From positions 3,198,501-3,262,500 of the forward strand of contig JAXDDX010000001.1 of assembly GCA_034670405.1 (NCBI GenBank): 64,000 nucleotides of DNA. Reading direction: 5' to 3'. The notes beneath the pieces are model-generated. The model did not search any database. It had not been told where the DNA came from and saw only the letters and a program-made list of their open reading frames with translations. This document shows positions 25,277 through 37,182 of this stretch, one piece after another (the first letter of the stretch is position 1; the number at the start of each line of letters is the position of its first letter). The translations under genes were made by a program, and so were the position numbers. Origin of the DNA: Hoplostethus atlanticus. Its lineage: Eukaryota; Chordata; Actinopteri; Trachichthyiformes; Trachichthyidae.

Positions 25277-28200
25277 CAGACAGACAGATGAGCTGCAGCA
25301 TTCACCATGATGTCTCTGCTGTCCAAAGTCCTACACAGCCCTCAGCCATACAGCTTCACAGTATCAGAGGACAGGAGCGGCAATGAATCATTTTCAGATG
25401 CCCAAAACTGGATTTCCCGTAGACATTTCTAAGATTAGATGTCTTTGTTGGTGACCCAGGTGTTTTAGGGTTGTTGTCCTCATGTCAGGGCGGTAGCGAC
25501 CATAATGGACATTGTGTGACCTTGGAATTATGAGGTTCTATTCACATCATGAAAGATAAATAGATTTTCAAACGTAATCACACTTTAAATGGAATTTAAA
25601 AGGAATACAATCGTTTTGGTATTTGGATCGTGAAAACATGCTCAGTATCGCCAAAGCACTCTGAATACAGATGGACCTTTATAATGGGAAGCTCTGCAAT
25701 TGCGCAACACCTCACAGTGAGGTTTTATGCATTTGCACGTGTAAATACTGGAAGACGTACAGCGTGTACGTAGCCATTTAGGCCTCAGAGGTGTGTGACA
25801 GTTCCCAGGGAATGACAGAGATAAGAGGGCCTCTCCTGGGTTAGGGGATTAGCGTGGAACCATTACCTTAGCTCTGTGAATCACTGCTAATGGCTTCAGA
25901 GAGAGTACAGCCCGGTGGTAAGACACATTTAAATTGAGACCTTGAGCTCTGTAACACCATGCATAGCAATCCATTACTACTGTTAGTAGCCTACAGCACA
26001 GATGGCTGTGACAGAGCCACCTGATAAGTAGAGAGAGTTTGACTTTATCTGACTTATTACTGTCCAAAATACTTTGATTTAGGTCTACATCTTGTGTAGG
26101 TCCACTATTCAGGGAATCAGGCAATGTTGCATGTCACGCTAACACTGGAACGGCACGGGGCAAGGTATGTGATGTTGAAATTGTTACAGTAAAGCTTGCA
26201 TCCATTTTTGTGTAACACTTGTGTAACGGAACGCTCGCAGCAGCCCGAGAAACCAGAGCGATAACATAAGTCTGGAATGTGGGTCTTCAGATTACCATGT
26301 GACTGCATCGTTAAAAAGGTCACAGTTGGATAGAAGCCCAGTCTGAAACTTGAACCCCCATAATACTAGTAGTCATGCAGACAACATGCTCCGGCAACCC
26401 CAAACCCAGAGCCCAAATGAACATACACCAGCAGATCCTTAAAAATTTATTGAAGTTAATGTAAGACGAAATCATAAGTGATAAAAGAAAAAATAAATAC
26501 CCTTGCATAGATCACAGACCATGCCTTTGTCATCATCTGACAAACTGAACACGTTGTAGCATAATCCTTGGTAAACACAACATGGAGGATGACTGAATAA
26601 CACATCGGAGAGTTTGGGATGCATATGGATGAAAAGAAGAGCAGGAGTTCAACAGTCCTTTTGTGTTTCTGAGCCGCTCCAAAATGGGCCAGCTCCCCGA
26701 CTAGTGCACTTGGTCAAACTCTTATGTGCATTCCTTACAGAAAGACAGTCACATCAATCACACTTTTGTCATCATATCACTATCTCAAATAAGATCTTCT
26801 CATCAATGGTTGCCTTTCATCACTAGGCTGACGGAAGGGAGGCTTGTGGTGAGTGAGGTACACAATATCCCAACATTTGATTCTGTTCAGTGCCGCCACG
26901 GCAGGCGGGAATCAGTCCATCTGAGTTGCAAACTCTTGTCAAGACCTTTAACAAATAAGAATGCCTTAAAACCAATATAGTATAGAGAAGGGTGTGTGGC
27001 ACAGGCCCTGTTTAGACAGCATAAGCATGTTTCCCAGAATACAGTATCGCTACAATCTAGACAGAGACAAGAGACTTCAATGAATGGACAATCTCCTTTG
27101 AAAGAACAACTTCAGTCCAAGAATAGGGATAACTTATGAGAAACTAGCCCTTCATGTCCTTGTTCACATTCAGAGCCAAGCGAGCAGAGCCCGTACATCA
27201 CATACAGGCGTTGAACCTGGCTCGGACGCCCAACACCATCTTAGCACCGCGATCGGCACTAAGGTGCTTTTGGGAATCCAGCAGAGGACACATTTTACAA
27301 CAAGTTCTGAACAGGGCCTCGTAAAAGCCTTGGTGCAGATGAAAGCAAGGGTTTTTAAATGATGCAACCGTATGATAGTTGATCCACAGTTTGAAAGGCA
27401 AAGCTCATGCAGTCTTCCGTTGACCATGCAGTTTTTGCGATCAGTAGGTTGCTGTAGAGATATGTATCTATACATTAGCAGTAGGTTCAGCAATGGAGTT
27501 TTGGAAAAATGTTAATATGGTGTTTGAATGAATCATCTTTTTTCTTGAAACAAAAAAGACAAACCATACATCTTTATGCTAATACACTTGTTGTCCATAT
27601 CATTTAGTGTACAGTAATTGATCATAATAATTTCATTATCATGGCTTGCCAAAGGAGCACATTGAGTCTTTAATATTTCAGTATATGGCATGTTCTTCCT
27701 AAAACAATCAGTCATATTACAGTGCCACAGAAAAAAAAATAGGACACACAAGGAACACATTAAATTTGATTCATTGGTTTTCATAATTGCAATATATATT
27801 GGTTGCTTTTTTCTATTTTACTGTAGCTAAAATGGCATTGTGTTCTTAATACATTTACAGAGTATTTTTTTTCTTATAGTTTAATTAGGTTAATGTCTTA
27901 ATTTTTTGAGACCTTCTCACTCATGATTTCATTTAGAGAAGCGCAACATCTGAAACATTAGGCTAAACAAATGCAAAAAAAAATGTACAAACAATATAGG
28001 CACCTTCTCTGACTCTCCCTCACTATTATAGCAGCACACAACCATTCAGTCCAGTGGGTTGATGATAGCATCCTCTAAGTGCATTATGGGCTATTCCTTT
28101 GGGACTGTGCTATAGGTTTGCCTAGCCCCTTCATCAACCTTGGTTCCTGACTGGAAAACAACTCCAGTTAGACCTGGGAGGTTAATGGGGACTGCCACCA

Positions 28201-31200
28201 TTACAGTGCCTATATTTGGCTTTTTCATGGGTTTCTCTCAGCACACTGTGAGGGCAGATGTTGACCTCTACCTTTGACCCCACTGACCTTACAAAATCAC
28301 AGAATAGAAGGTAAGAGATTGGTACATAAACAGCCCTGTTGTGAATATCTGTCAAGTGATTGCAGTTTCTGTGTCATTCAAAATAGATTTGTTTTCCTAT
28401 TTTACAAAAAGCATCTAAGAAACAGGTATCTGTTATTCTATTGCTGTAAGAATGCATGTTCTGTTGGGTAATTTAATGCATAGCACCATACATAGATGCC
28501 CTCACAGCAAGAGTAGCAACAGCACTGGTAATGTGAGGGGTATCATATGTATTCTCTTAGTCTCACTTTGAACTGTTTCACGCGGGACATGTTACACAGA
28601 TCACCACTTGTCCTATAAGCATCGGTCATAAGAGAAACTTGTGACATAACAGCGAACATATCAATTACCTGATAGTCAGCTACATGTATGAGACTGCTAT
28701 ACTTTTCCTTGTATCTTTCTAAATATATTATTATAATATGTGGGTTATTGGGATTGTTCTTGGTGTCTGTAGATTTGACGCCCTTCTTTATGAGAAACCC
28801 TATAGACATTGAGGATCCCTGACACAGAAGTGTATCTTTTTTTGCACTCACAATAAGTCACTGACATCTAGGAAGGCTCTTAAATAATCACCTAGCCTGA
28901 GGCAGACACTCTAAGTCTTCAGCAATACAGTACAAAGATCAGTACCAAATAAAAAGGACATACAGTACCCAACACTAACCAACCAGCTAGCAATAATAAA
29001 ACAATTAGGAACTAGATTCATAGAATCAAAAAGATCTTGTCCAAACAAACTATTTACGTAGGCTTGCTTCACCAGATAATGTGGGATGGTAGCAGGACAA
29101 CAATGGTGGTCCTGTACTAGCACCACAAAGAGTAGCCTTTGCACCAACAGAAACAACTATGACATTCAAGTAGCGCTGCATTGGAACTTTTTTTTACAGG
29201 GCCTTGTAAGCAAAGCTCTAAATAAAACAAAAGAATGTACAGTACTTTTCTATCCAACATCTCACTATCATTTGGATGATTTCATCTCAATACAGAGTGT
29301 AAAGTGATGTACAGTAGCTGTAGATTTTTCAAGTAGTGTCATTATGCTTTGTCCTCCTATCTGCAGCTGGCTTATCTACACCATCATGTTGAGTTACAAC
29401 ACACTATGCAGGATGAATGAGCAAACATAGTCATAAAGAGAATGTCTAACTAAAATGCAAAATGGTTGAAGCAAGTGAACAAAGTAATTGTGCAAAAAGA
29501 GTGGCTGCACTTGGTGTGCATCGTAATGCCCAAAGATTGCAATATGACAGATTTAAAAACTATATCAAACTTTTCCATCGTCTTTTCTAGACAGATGTAT
29601 ATTAACAATACATCCAGGCATGTTTCTATGACACAACAGTAACTTTTAGAGGCCATTGTTTCAAAGAAACTAACACATAAAACAGTCAATCCCATCCTGT
29701 TAGGAGAGTCAGGCAATCTCTATAAACTATGCTCTACAAATACATGTTTTGATTGTGCGTAGCTTCTAGGGAAAAGAGTTAAGGAGTGGGGTTATTTGTC
29801 CTAAGTGCTCATGTAAAGGCTATGTTCTGGGACTACTCTCACGTTCAGTATTGCATGACTGCAGTTTACACCTAAGGTTCCATTTTGCATTATGGTAAAG
29901 GAAGCCCTGCACTGAAGCTTGCAGCTCTGCAGCAAGTTTGCAATGACCTCACTGAGGTAGAGACCCTGAAAAGATGCATGGTACACAAAGAAACAAAACA
30001 GAACAGAAGCAAAATATATCGGAAGCAATGGATATTCCCTTTTCAATTGGACTGGTGAAAATGGAAGTACAATACATTGTTGCTTAAGGGCATAACTAAG
30101 TGCGTGACAGCATTAAAATCGGGTTGTGCGTGACCACGGATCATCACGTCCTATCACATTCTCTGGCTGTTTCAACCTTGATCATCAGGCTTGTCATCAT
30201 CATTAACATCATGAACAACAGCATAAGAGTAAGAAAACAGGAACTATACCAGCTCTGCTCAACTTCATGAATTCCATTGTACACAGAGGCACTTTCACTG
30301 GTCCTGTTGGTGAGAGGGGTAAAGGCACTAGCAACTAATGTCAAAACAATTCTTTGCAATATGAAGAGAATTTTGGTCTAGATTTTTTTCAGTGGTTTCA
30401 AAACCAACATGTACTAAAATTTTGAGTTGAAATGGAGGCATGACTAATAATATGTTAACATTTCTTGTTCAAAGAAGGTCCATGCACTGCACTATTGACG
30501 TAATACTGTTGGTGCTTATTATGATTATATGCATTTTGATAATATTTCTTCAGCTTCTTTGACTACTTTTTAAATTAGAAACTCTGCATCCCCGAGGTGG
30601 GTTTGGATATATTTTGTCACATTTCAGAAACATCCAGAATTTGAGTTCCTTAGTTTCCCTGACAATAGGGCACTGCGAAGTGCCTGAATTGCAACAAGCT
30701 GTATACTGATGTCATGCATTATATATACCAGGATACAAAAGTACCTTAGTCAATAGACCATAATGCAGGTTACTTTTTCATGCTATGATCTCATTTATGT
30801 ACTGTTCCCTTAAGATTTAACATTCAATTCCTATACTTCTAAATGATTAGCATTTCAAATTAAAAACTATCCAGTGCACTCAGTGTGAAAACAGATGAGA
30901 AGGGGGGATGGAGGCGGGTATCCAAAAGAACATCTTTTCCATTATATGAGATATGTCTCATGCATGCCAATATCAAAATGGAAAGTCTCTAAACATGCTC
31001 ATGTGAAGCTCATTTTATCATTGTGCTGTGTTGCATCTAAAGGGCATGGCATTGAATCACTTGGTGATACCATAATTACAGCATCTGCTGGAAAATAGCA
31101 GCATTGCGGATGTCTGTGAAGCGAGTAGATCACCATCTCTTTACATCCAAACGAGAGATCAGTCTTTTTCCTATAAGGTGCTTTGCTGAATAGTAGATCC

Positions 31201-31218
31201 TTCGTAGAGAAGGGGGAA

Positions 31219-31239
31219 GGGGGGGGGGGGGGGGGGGGG
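31219..31239. repeat. Poly-G run
   Basis: About 21 consecutive G residues, preceded by shorter G runs. It lies roughly 400 bases beyond the kcna1 stop codon, in the presumed 3' UTR, where the transcript would carry a C run. Such runs are prone to length errors in sequencing. Confidence 0.8.
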
Positions 31240-31645
31240 TCGCCTAACCTCTCGGCGCTGACCACTGGTCTGCAGATGCTTGCGTGTCTCCGCAGACTTT
31301 TCTGATGCATTGTGCAACTTGCTGAAATGTTATCAGTACTCCATGCATAACATTGTAATTATCACGCCGTCGTCTGATAAGACAGTCTTCCAGGGCGCCG
31401 TGTATGCGTAGTAATTGATGTTTTCAATGTATCTATATATTTGTAGGATCACAAGAATTAATTACTCTATCTACCTGTCATATACTCTAACAGCTTTGTT
31501 TTTTCTGTTTCCTTTCTATGTAGCTGAGCATGGTTGTAGGCCTAATGCCATAGAGCGCTTTGGGGAGGTAAATGAAGCATTCCTAACTGACGGTCTACTC
31601 CTCCTATGACAGTCTCATAGAGATCCCATGGTTCCTAACTGGCGT

Positions 31646-33121
31646 CTACACATCTGTAAGTAGCTTGCTTTTATTTACACAGTTTTGGTTGGCTATAGTG
31701 CAATTGCCAGTTCTGAGGTTTGCCTCCCTAAAGTTGTCGATGCTATTGTTTATGTCTCCATCAATCTCCATGTACTCTGACTTGCTGACGGTCGATGAGC
31801 TACGGCGGCTGGAGTTGGTTTCAGAGGGGATGTTGGGGTTGCTGACATTGAGCAGCTGGGCCTGCTCCTCTCCCTCGGTCTCCCTGTGGTAGAAGTAGTT
31901 GAAGTTGGACACGATGACAGGCACTGGGAGCGCAATTGTCAACACTCCGGCGATGGCGCACAGAGAACCTACGATCTTGCCTCCTATAGTGACCGGGACC
32001 ATGTCCCCATAGCCCACAGTTGTCATTGACACAACAGCCCACCAAAACGCGTCCGGGATGCTGCTAAAGTAGGATCCGTGCTCCTCTGCCTCAGCAAAGT
32101 ACACAGCGCTGGAGAATAAGATGACTCCAATGAACAGAAAGAAGATCAGCAATCCAAGCTCTCGCATACTGGCCTTGAGGGTCTGCCCCAAAATCTGCAG
32201 TCCTTTTGAGTGTCGTGACAGCTTGAAGATCCTGAACACCCTGACCAGACGGATCACCCTGAGTATGGCCAGAGATGTTGCCTGCTCCCCAACCCCCTCA
32301 TTGTCTGGGTCTTCAGCCAGCTCTGTGCCTAATGTAATGAAGTAAGGTATGATGGCCACTATGTCGATAGTGTTCATCATATTCTTGAAGAAGGCCGGTT
32401 TGCTCGGGCACGCCAGAAAACGCACTATCAACTCAAAGGAGAACCAGATGATACAGAGCGTCTCGATGATGAAGAAGGGGTCTGTGAGGATATTTGGCTT
32501 ATAATAAAAAGTAATATTCCCCACGGTCTCTATCCGGCCCACTGGGTCCTCTTTCAGCTCTGGTAAAGTCTCTAAACAAAATATGACTATTGAAATCAGA
32601 ATTACCATCACGGATACTATGGCAATCCCTCTTGCTGGGCCTGAGCTTTCTGGGTGCTCAAAGAGAAGCCAAACCTGACGCTGGAACTCCCTCTCGGGTA
32701 AAGGACGCTCTTCCTCCCTGATGAAGCCCTCATCCTCACGGAACTTCTCCATTGCATCCACCCCCAGCTCGTAAAACTTTATTTCTTCCGAGAACATATC
32801 CAAAGGGACATTCACCGGTCTTCTCAGCCTTCCCCCAGACTGGTAGTAATACAGGATAGCATCAAAGCTGGGGCGGTTTCTGTCAAAGAAATACTCGTTT
32901 CTCAGAGGGTCAAAGTACCGCATCCTCTTTTTGGGGTTGCCCAGTAAAGTCTCTGGGAACTGGGAGAGGGTTTTTAGCTGTGTCTCGAACCGGAGACCAG
33001 CTATGTTGATGACCACCCTCTCGCAGCATTCATGGTCGTCGTGGTCCGGGGGGTAGGTGTCCTGTGGGTGGCCCGGGACAGCTGAGGTCTCATCCATGTT
33101 ATCTCCTGCTACTACAGTCAT
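31646..33121 (-). CDS. kcna1: Voltage-gated potassium channel Kv1.1 (Shaker family)
   Basis: Delayed-rectifier potassium channel subunit that forms tetramers in the axonal and neuronal plasma membrane. Single-exon frame of 491 residues, against 495 in human KCNA1, with very high visible identity. Order: T1 tetramerisation domain (about 36-130, [14 protein letters not shown]), S1 ([16 protein letters not shown]), an NIT glycosylation site in the S1-S2 loop, S4 with regular arginines ([20 protein letters not shown]), pore with TVGYGD, S6 with PVPV, and a C-terminal LTDV PDZ ligand after the Kv1.1-type [16 protein letters not shown] tail. The start is the ATG that aligns with human MTVMSGEN. Residue 375, just outside the selectivity filter, is Val, whereas human Kv1.1 has Tyr. 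The kcna6-like gene lies upstream on the same strand. Paralogue 1a or 1b is unresolved. Confidence 0.95.
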   Translation of the reverse strand: MTVVAGDNMDETSAVPGHPQDTYPPDHDDHECCERVVINIAGLRFETQLKTLSQFPETLLGNPKKRMRYFDPLRNEYFFDRNRPSFDAILYYYQSGGRLRRPVNVPLDMFSEEIKFYELGVDAMEKFREDEGFIREEERPLPEREFQRQVWLLFEHPESSGPARGIAIVSVMVILISIVIFCLETLPELKEDPVGRIETVGNITFYYKPNILTDPFFIIETLCIIWFSFELIVRFLACPSKPAFFKNMMNTIDIVAIIPYFITLGTELAEDPDNEGVGEQATSLAILRVIRLVRVFRIFKLSRHSKGLQILGQTLKASMRELGLLIFFLFIGVILFSSAVYFAEAEEHGSYFSSIPDAFWWAVVSMTTVGYGDMVPVTIGGKIVGSLCAIAGVLTIALPVPVIVSNFNYFYHRETEGEEQAQLLNVSNPNIPSETNSSRRSSSTVSKSEYMEIDGDINNSIDNFREANLRTGNCTIANQNCVNKSKLLTDV

Positions 33122-33350
33122 TTTGGGTGGAGGAGTTGTGTTGGGATTCCGGTTAGTCTGACTGAGCAGGCATTCAGGTTTTAGATAAAATTACCTCTCC
33201 TCAGCTTCCCACACCCCCTAAATTGTTGAAGAAATCCCCAGATAAGAGGGGTTGGTTGGTTGCTTTGCCTCAGTGCGGCTCCACTGCGGTTCTCGCTGAC
33301 TCGACCATTGTTGCTCTCCAATGCATCTGCTGCTGCTGCTTCTGTCACCC

Positions 33351-33354
<4 letters not shown>

Positions 33355-33392
<38 letters not shown>
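33355..33392. repeat. (GA)n microsatellite upstream of kcna1
   Basis: About 19 GA units, 235-270 bases upstream of the kcna1 start codon, hence in the 5' UTR or promoter region; it reads as CT repeats on the coding strand. Confidence 0.9.
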
Positions 33393-33397
<5 letters not shown>

Positions 33398-36300
33398 AAT
33401 AATGGGATCGAACAGCCCTGATATATGCTGGCTCAGCGATTTCTGCAGTTTATTTATTTATTTACTCACTTTCCTCAGCCTACTATAAGTGCAATTATCC
33501 AATTCCGTAAGAAAAAACAGATTATCTCCAGCCCCTTACGAAAAATCACTATATTACTATAATATAGGAACCTGGCCTCTTATGATGGCCTATCTCTATA
33601 ATATTACTATAGAGACTTATGGTACTCAATACTGAGTTGATTTAGACTTATCGTGCCTAATGACATTTGTTATCTCATATAGTGTCAAAATGGAAGAAGG
33701 CTGCCGCACACTATCTCCATTGCAAATTTCACATTTATTGAGAAAATTGCTAAGCTTTCTACCAAAAGGGCTTTCATCAGAGCAACTCGTGTGGTGTCAC
33801 CCTAATATTCCCATTATATTTCTAGCATATTCCTATAGGGACTTGTCGTGTTGCTGCGGTATTTGTATACTATCCTACAAAAAGTTATTCTAGAATTACT
33901 GTGACTCTTCTTCGCAAGGGGACATGACAATAATTAAGCCTAACCCACTCTCACCAGCGTGACGCATAAGATTTGATACTGATTTTATACCAACTGATTT
34001 AACTGCATGCATATGGTCTATAGGCCTATTGCCTGACAAAAGCTGAGGAATATAAAACAAATAATACATCAGTATATCCTAAAATCAGTAATAGCTCTGG
34101 ATAAAATAACCTAAGCGACATCTTATCTAAGTCAGCAGTTTCGAGGCTTACCGTGTGTTGATCTTGAAAGGTCTTGAATGCGTCTTATCCCCGAGTAAAG
34201 TCATCCAACGACAGGGCACCCGTGGTTGTCATGTGGCATTAACGCTTTACATTGCACCCACAAAAAAAAGAGCCTAAAGCTTTTCTGTGCTGATCACCAT
34301 CCTAACATCCTAATAGCGTCCGTCAGAACCAAATGATGCCCCCAATATTACTTCTCTACACCGTGAAGCAAACTGCAATAAGATGAAAATCAAAAGCTGG
34401 TAATGGGGAGAGCTTGGGATGACAAGGAGCGGAAAAAAGGGAATTGCAAAGCTGCAGCATCGGTAGTTGCTTGCGCGGCGGCACGGCGGTGTGAATGGCT
34501 TACAGTATACCGCAGGAGAAATTCTTCTGCTGCAATTCAGGGGGGAGATACATTAAGGGGCAATAAGCGAGCCCTTGACATTTCCAGACATTACTGCATC
34601 AGCAGAAATGTGCTGCTTTTTGCGAGTAGACAAGATGACGGGCAGAATGTGCTTCAACCGGCTCGGTTGTAGAGAACAGAATAGGGAATGAATGTGGATA
34701 AGTAAGAGAATCAATTATAGCATGGAAGACAGAATGATTTCTTAACAATATCAAGCATGTTGTTTCTATGTGTTATACATGCAAGTACCGTGGAGGTGAA
34801 GGAGGAGAGAGGAAAGGAGAGGGAGGGCGGGAGGAGGAGGGTTTCGACGCAATGCAGACCGGCTCTACTGAAGCACGCCGCCAGAAGTTCTCCACAAAAA
34901 CAAGAGCACTTGTGTGCCAACGTTGGCGCAATATCTGACTTGCAAAGAGGGACAGTTGGTAACAAAACCTACTTCCAAAAAAAACAACACTAAGTAATAC
35001 TAGCTGCTGATTCATAACCATAAAGATGTCCTCAATTGGAAAGAGATGATATCTCTACTGCTGCTGGATCTCATTCTGTCTCTCATTTCTGATTACCCAG
35101 GATTTATATGAAGGATTACATGGGCGTCATTTGGATATGGCAAGGTGTGACAGTCGCCATATCTTAGCCTCAGTGAGTCCACGTTTGATCTTCTAATTTT
35201 TATTATTGAAAGGGAGAGCAAAGATGAAGGTAAAATAGCAAGAAATGTATTTGGAAGCCACGTCTGACATCAGGGGAGTGTTCAGGATCATACCGTGAGC
35301 GTTTGATGACCAGTGTTTATCACATTGACTAAATAATAAAATATTTTTAATCATTGCTCCATTTAGTCAGTGTACGATAGATGCAGGGACTTTGTCATAG
35401 CTTAGGGTTTGGTGGATTGACGCCCTCAGCTCGACCCTGCAGAGAAACCGAGGAGTGGTTTCAGCACCACGGACAGCGCACCTGATTGGCTCACCTCATA
35501 GCAAATGACAGCCGCTTTAAATGCCAAAGACAAATACTTGAAGTTGTTATTGCGTTTTATATAAATAATAATTTTATTCCACTGTCGATTTTTGAGGGGA
35601 TATAAAGTGGATGGGTTTACCTAAACACGACGAGGGGCTGAGCTGAACTGATTCTCAAAACAAGTGTCTTTTAAACTTCACACATCACATCTCACTCAAA
35701 GTTAATGGAGCTCGTGGCAAGACGACCTATGGTTCTACACACGTATTTCCACTATTCAGCACCAACAGATTCTAACCTAATTTAACCAGAGTGATAAAGT
35801 GTATTGAACTAATTAGTCATGGATTTGAAATCATTTTTACACAAATGACTTGCTTGCTGCCTTGCTGTGGGCCTGATCTCTCTGATAATGAAAGAATGAA
35901 AAATAATGGAATCTTACTGATATACTTTATGATTTATAATTTATTTATAAAAGACATAGACTAAATGTTCACATGTTCAAATTAGAAAAATAAATATATT
36001 TAATTACATTTAAGATTCACAATGGATTCATGTCATGCAGACTCCATAACATTAATAGATGTTCTGGGCTAAGTAGTGGCTTACAGCAATTTGCAACACA
36101 ATCTGAATGTTTGAACCAACACAGGTAAGTTCAAATTTTGCATTTAAAAGCTGAATATGAAAAGGTCAAATTCATATTTACAAAAAATGCAATATGTATA
36201 CAAGACTGCTTATAGAAACAAAGCATGGTCATTTATAAGGCCTACCCAAAGAATGTTGCTTTGCCTATTGATCTAAAAAATACTGTCCACACAATGTCCA

Positions 36301-36785
36301 TTCCCATAAAGGCAGACTGAACTTTTCCAGGAGTTTCCACCATGAGGTCTCTGCAGGCTACATCTTGTAGCCTACATCTTGTAGCTTGTAGAGACCAATG
36401 CAATGCAAGAATATCCATGAGAAGTGTATTCATTGTTTTTACTTTAAGGTGGAGAAGAGACTCTGAAGGAACAACATGCTTCACTTAATCTTGCGCCTCC
36501 TGCAAGTAAACAGAAAACAAAACTCACTGTGGTAACATCTTATTAATTAGTTGGACTGAGCGTTGTGTCTACATCGGCCAAAGCTTTAAATAGTACAAAC
36601 ACACTAAAGCCATGAATGTGTTAATCTTGCACACTGTTGATCTTGAGCAACACTAACAGCGTGGGCTGCAGGACTATTTATGAACCACACGGTGGCGCTC
36701 GGAGCTCACTTATTCTGATGTGTCTAATCAGATTGGAAAGTGGGGTGAAGTTTGTTATATAAGTACTAAGATCAATAAACTCCGT

Positions 36786-37070
36786 GCATGTTTATTAAAC
36801 TTTTTCACCCCACGGAGCCCCAAGTAGAGACTGTTAAGTCCACAGACCCCCATTTGATGAAGATGTTGTCCCAGGAGCCCCCACCCGAGAAGACTGTTGT
36901 TGTCTGTCTCGATGTGGGCAGATAACAGTGATCAGATCGTCCACATTCTCTTCTAATTATAACATCCAGTGAATGGAATCACAGTGACATTAAACTACTC
37001 CCCATTTTGCTGGGCGCCACCTGGAACCTCCTTAAGGACCCCTGGACCTCAGTTTGGGAACCACTGGTGT
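36786..37070. mobile_element. Degraded hAT-like MITE
   Basis: The right end reads AGTTTGGGAACCACTG, the reverse complement of the common 'CAGTGGTTCCCAAACT' terminus. The left end is decayed but still gives AAACTTTTTCACCCCACGGAGCCCC. The interior repeats the phrase 'GACCCCCA' / 'GAGCCCCCA' on the way in and 'GGACCCCTGGACC' on the way out. No transposase frame. Confidence 0.5.
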
Positions 37071-37182
37071 AGCCTACAGCCCAAGAGATGGCGTGCGTAA
37101 AAACAACTGCAGCAGCTGGCATCCGAGATCCAAATAAGCATATGTTCATTGGAAGAGCACTCACCAGGAAAGGTGTTTTTTT

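Larger units (their letters stand above)
22309..31645. other. Long gene-free interval before kcna1
   Basis: More than 9 kb with microsatellites and no supported gene; counted from the cnot4 3' end the gene-free interval is about 12 kb. Non-coding RNAs or enhancers could be present but cannot be recognised from sequence alone. The right end should hold the 3' UTR of the minus-strand kcna1. Confidence 0.5.
33122..37182. other. kcna1 upstream region and intergenic DNA
   Basis: Non-coding between the two channel genes. The first few hundred bases hold the kcna1 5' UTR and promoter. No splice-linked coding exon was recognised; the other open frames are short and unremarkable. Confidence 0.5.

Noticed and set aside
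34403..34672. 89-codon plus-strand frame between the channel genes
   Set aside because: No family resemblance, no splice partners and ordinary composition.
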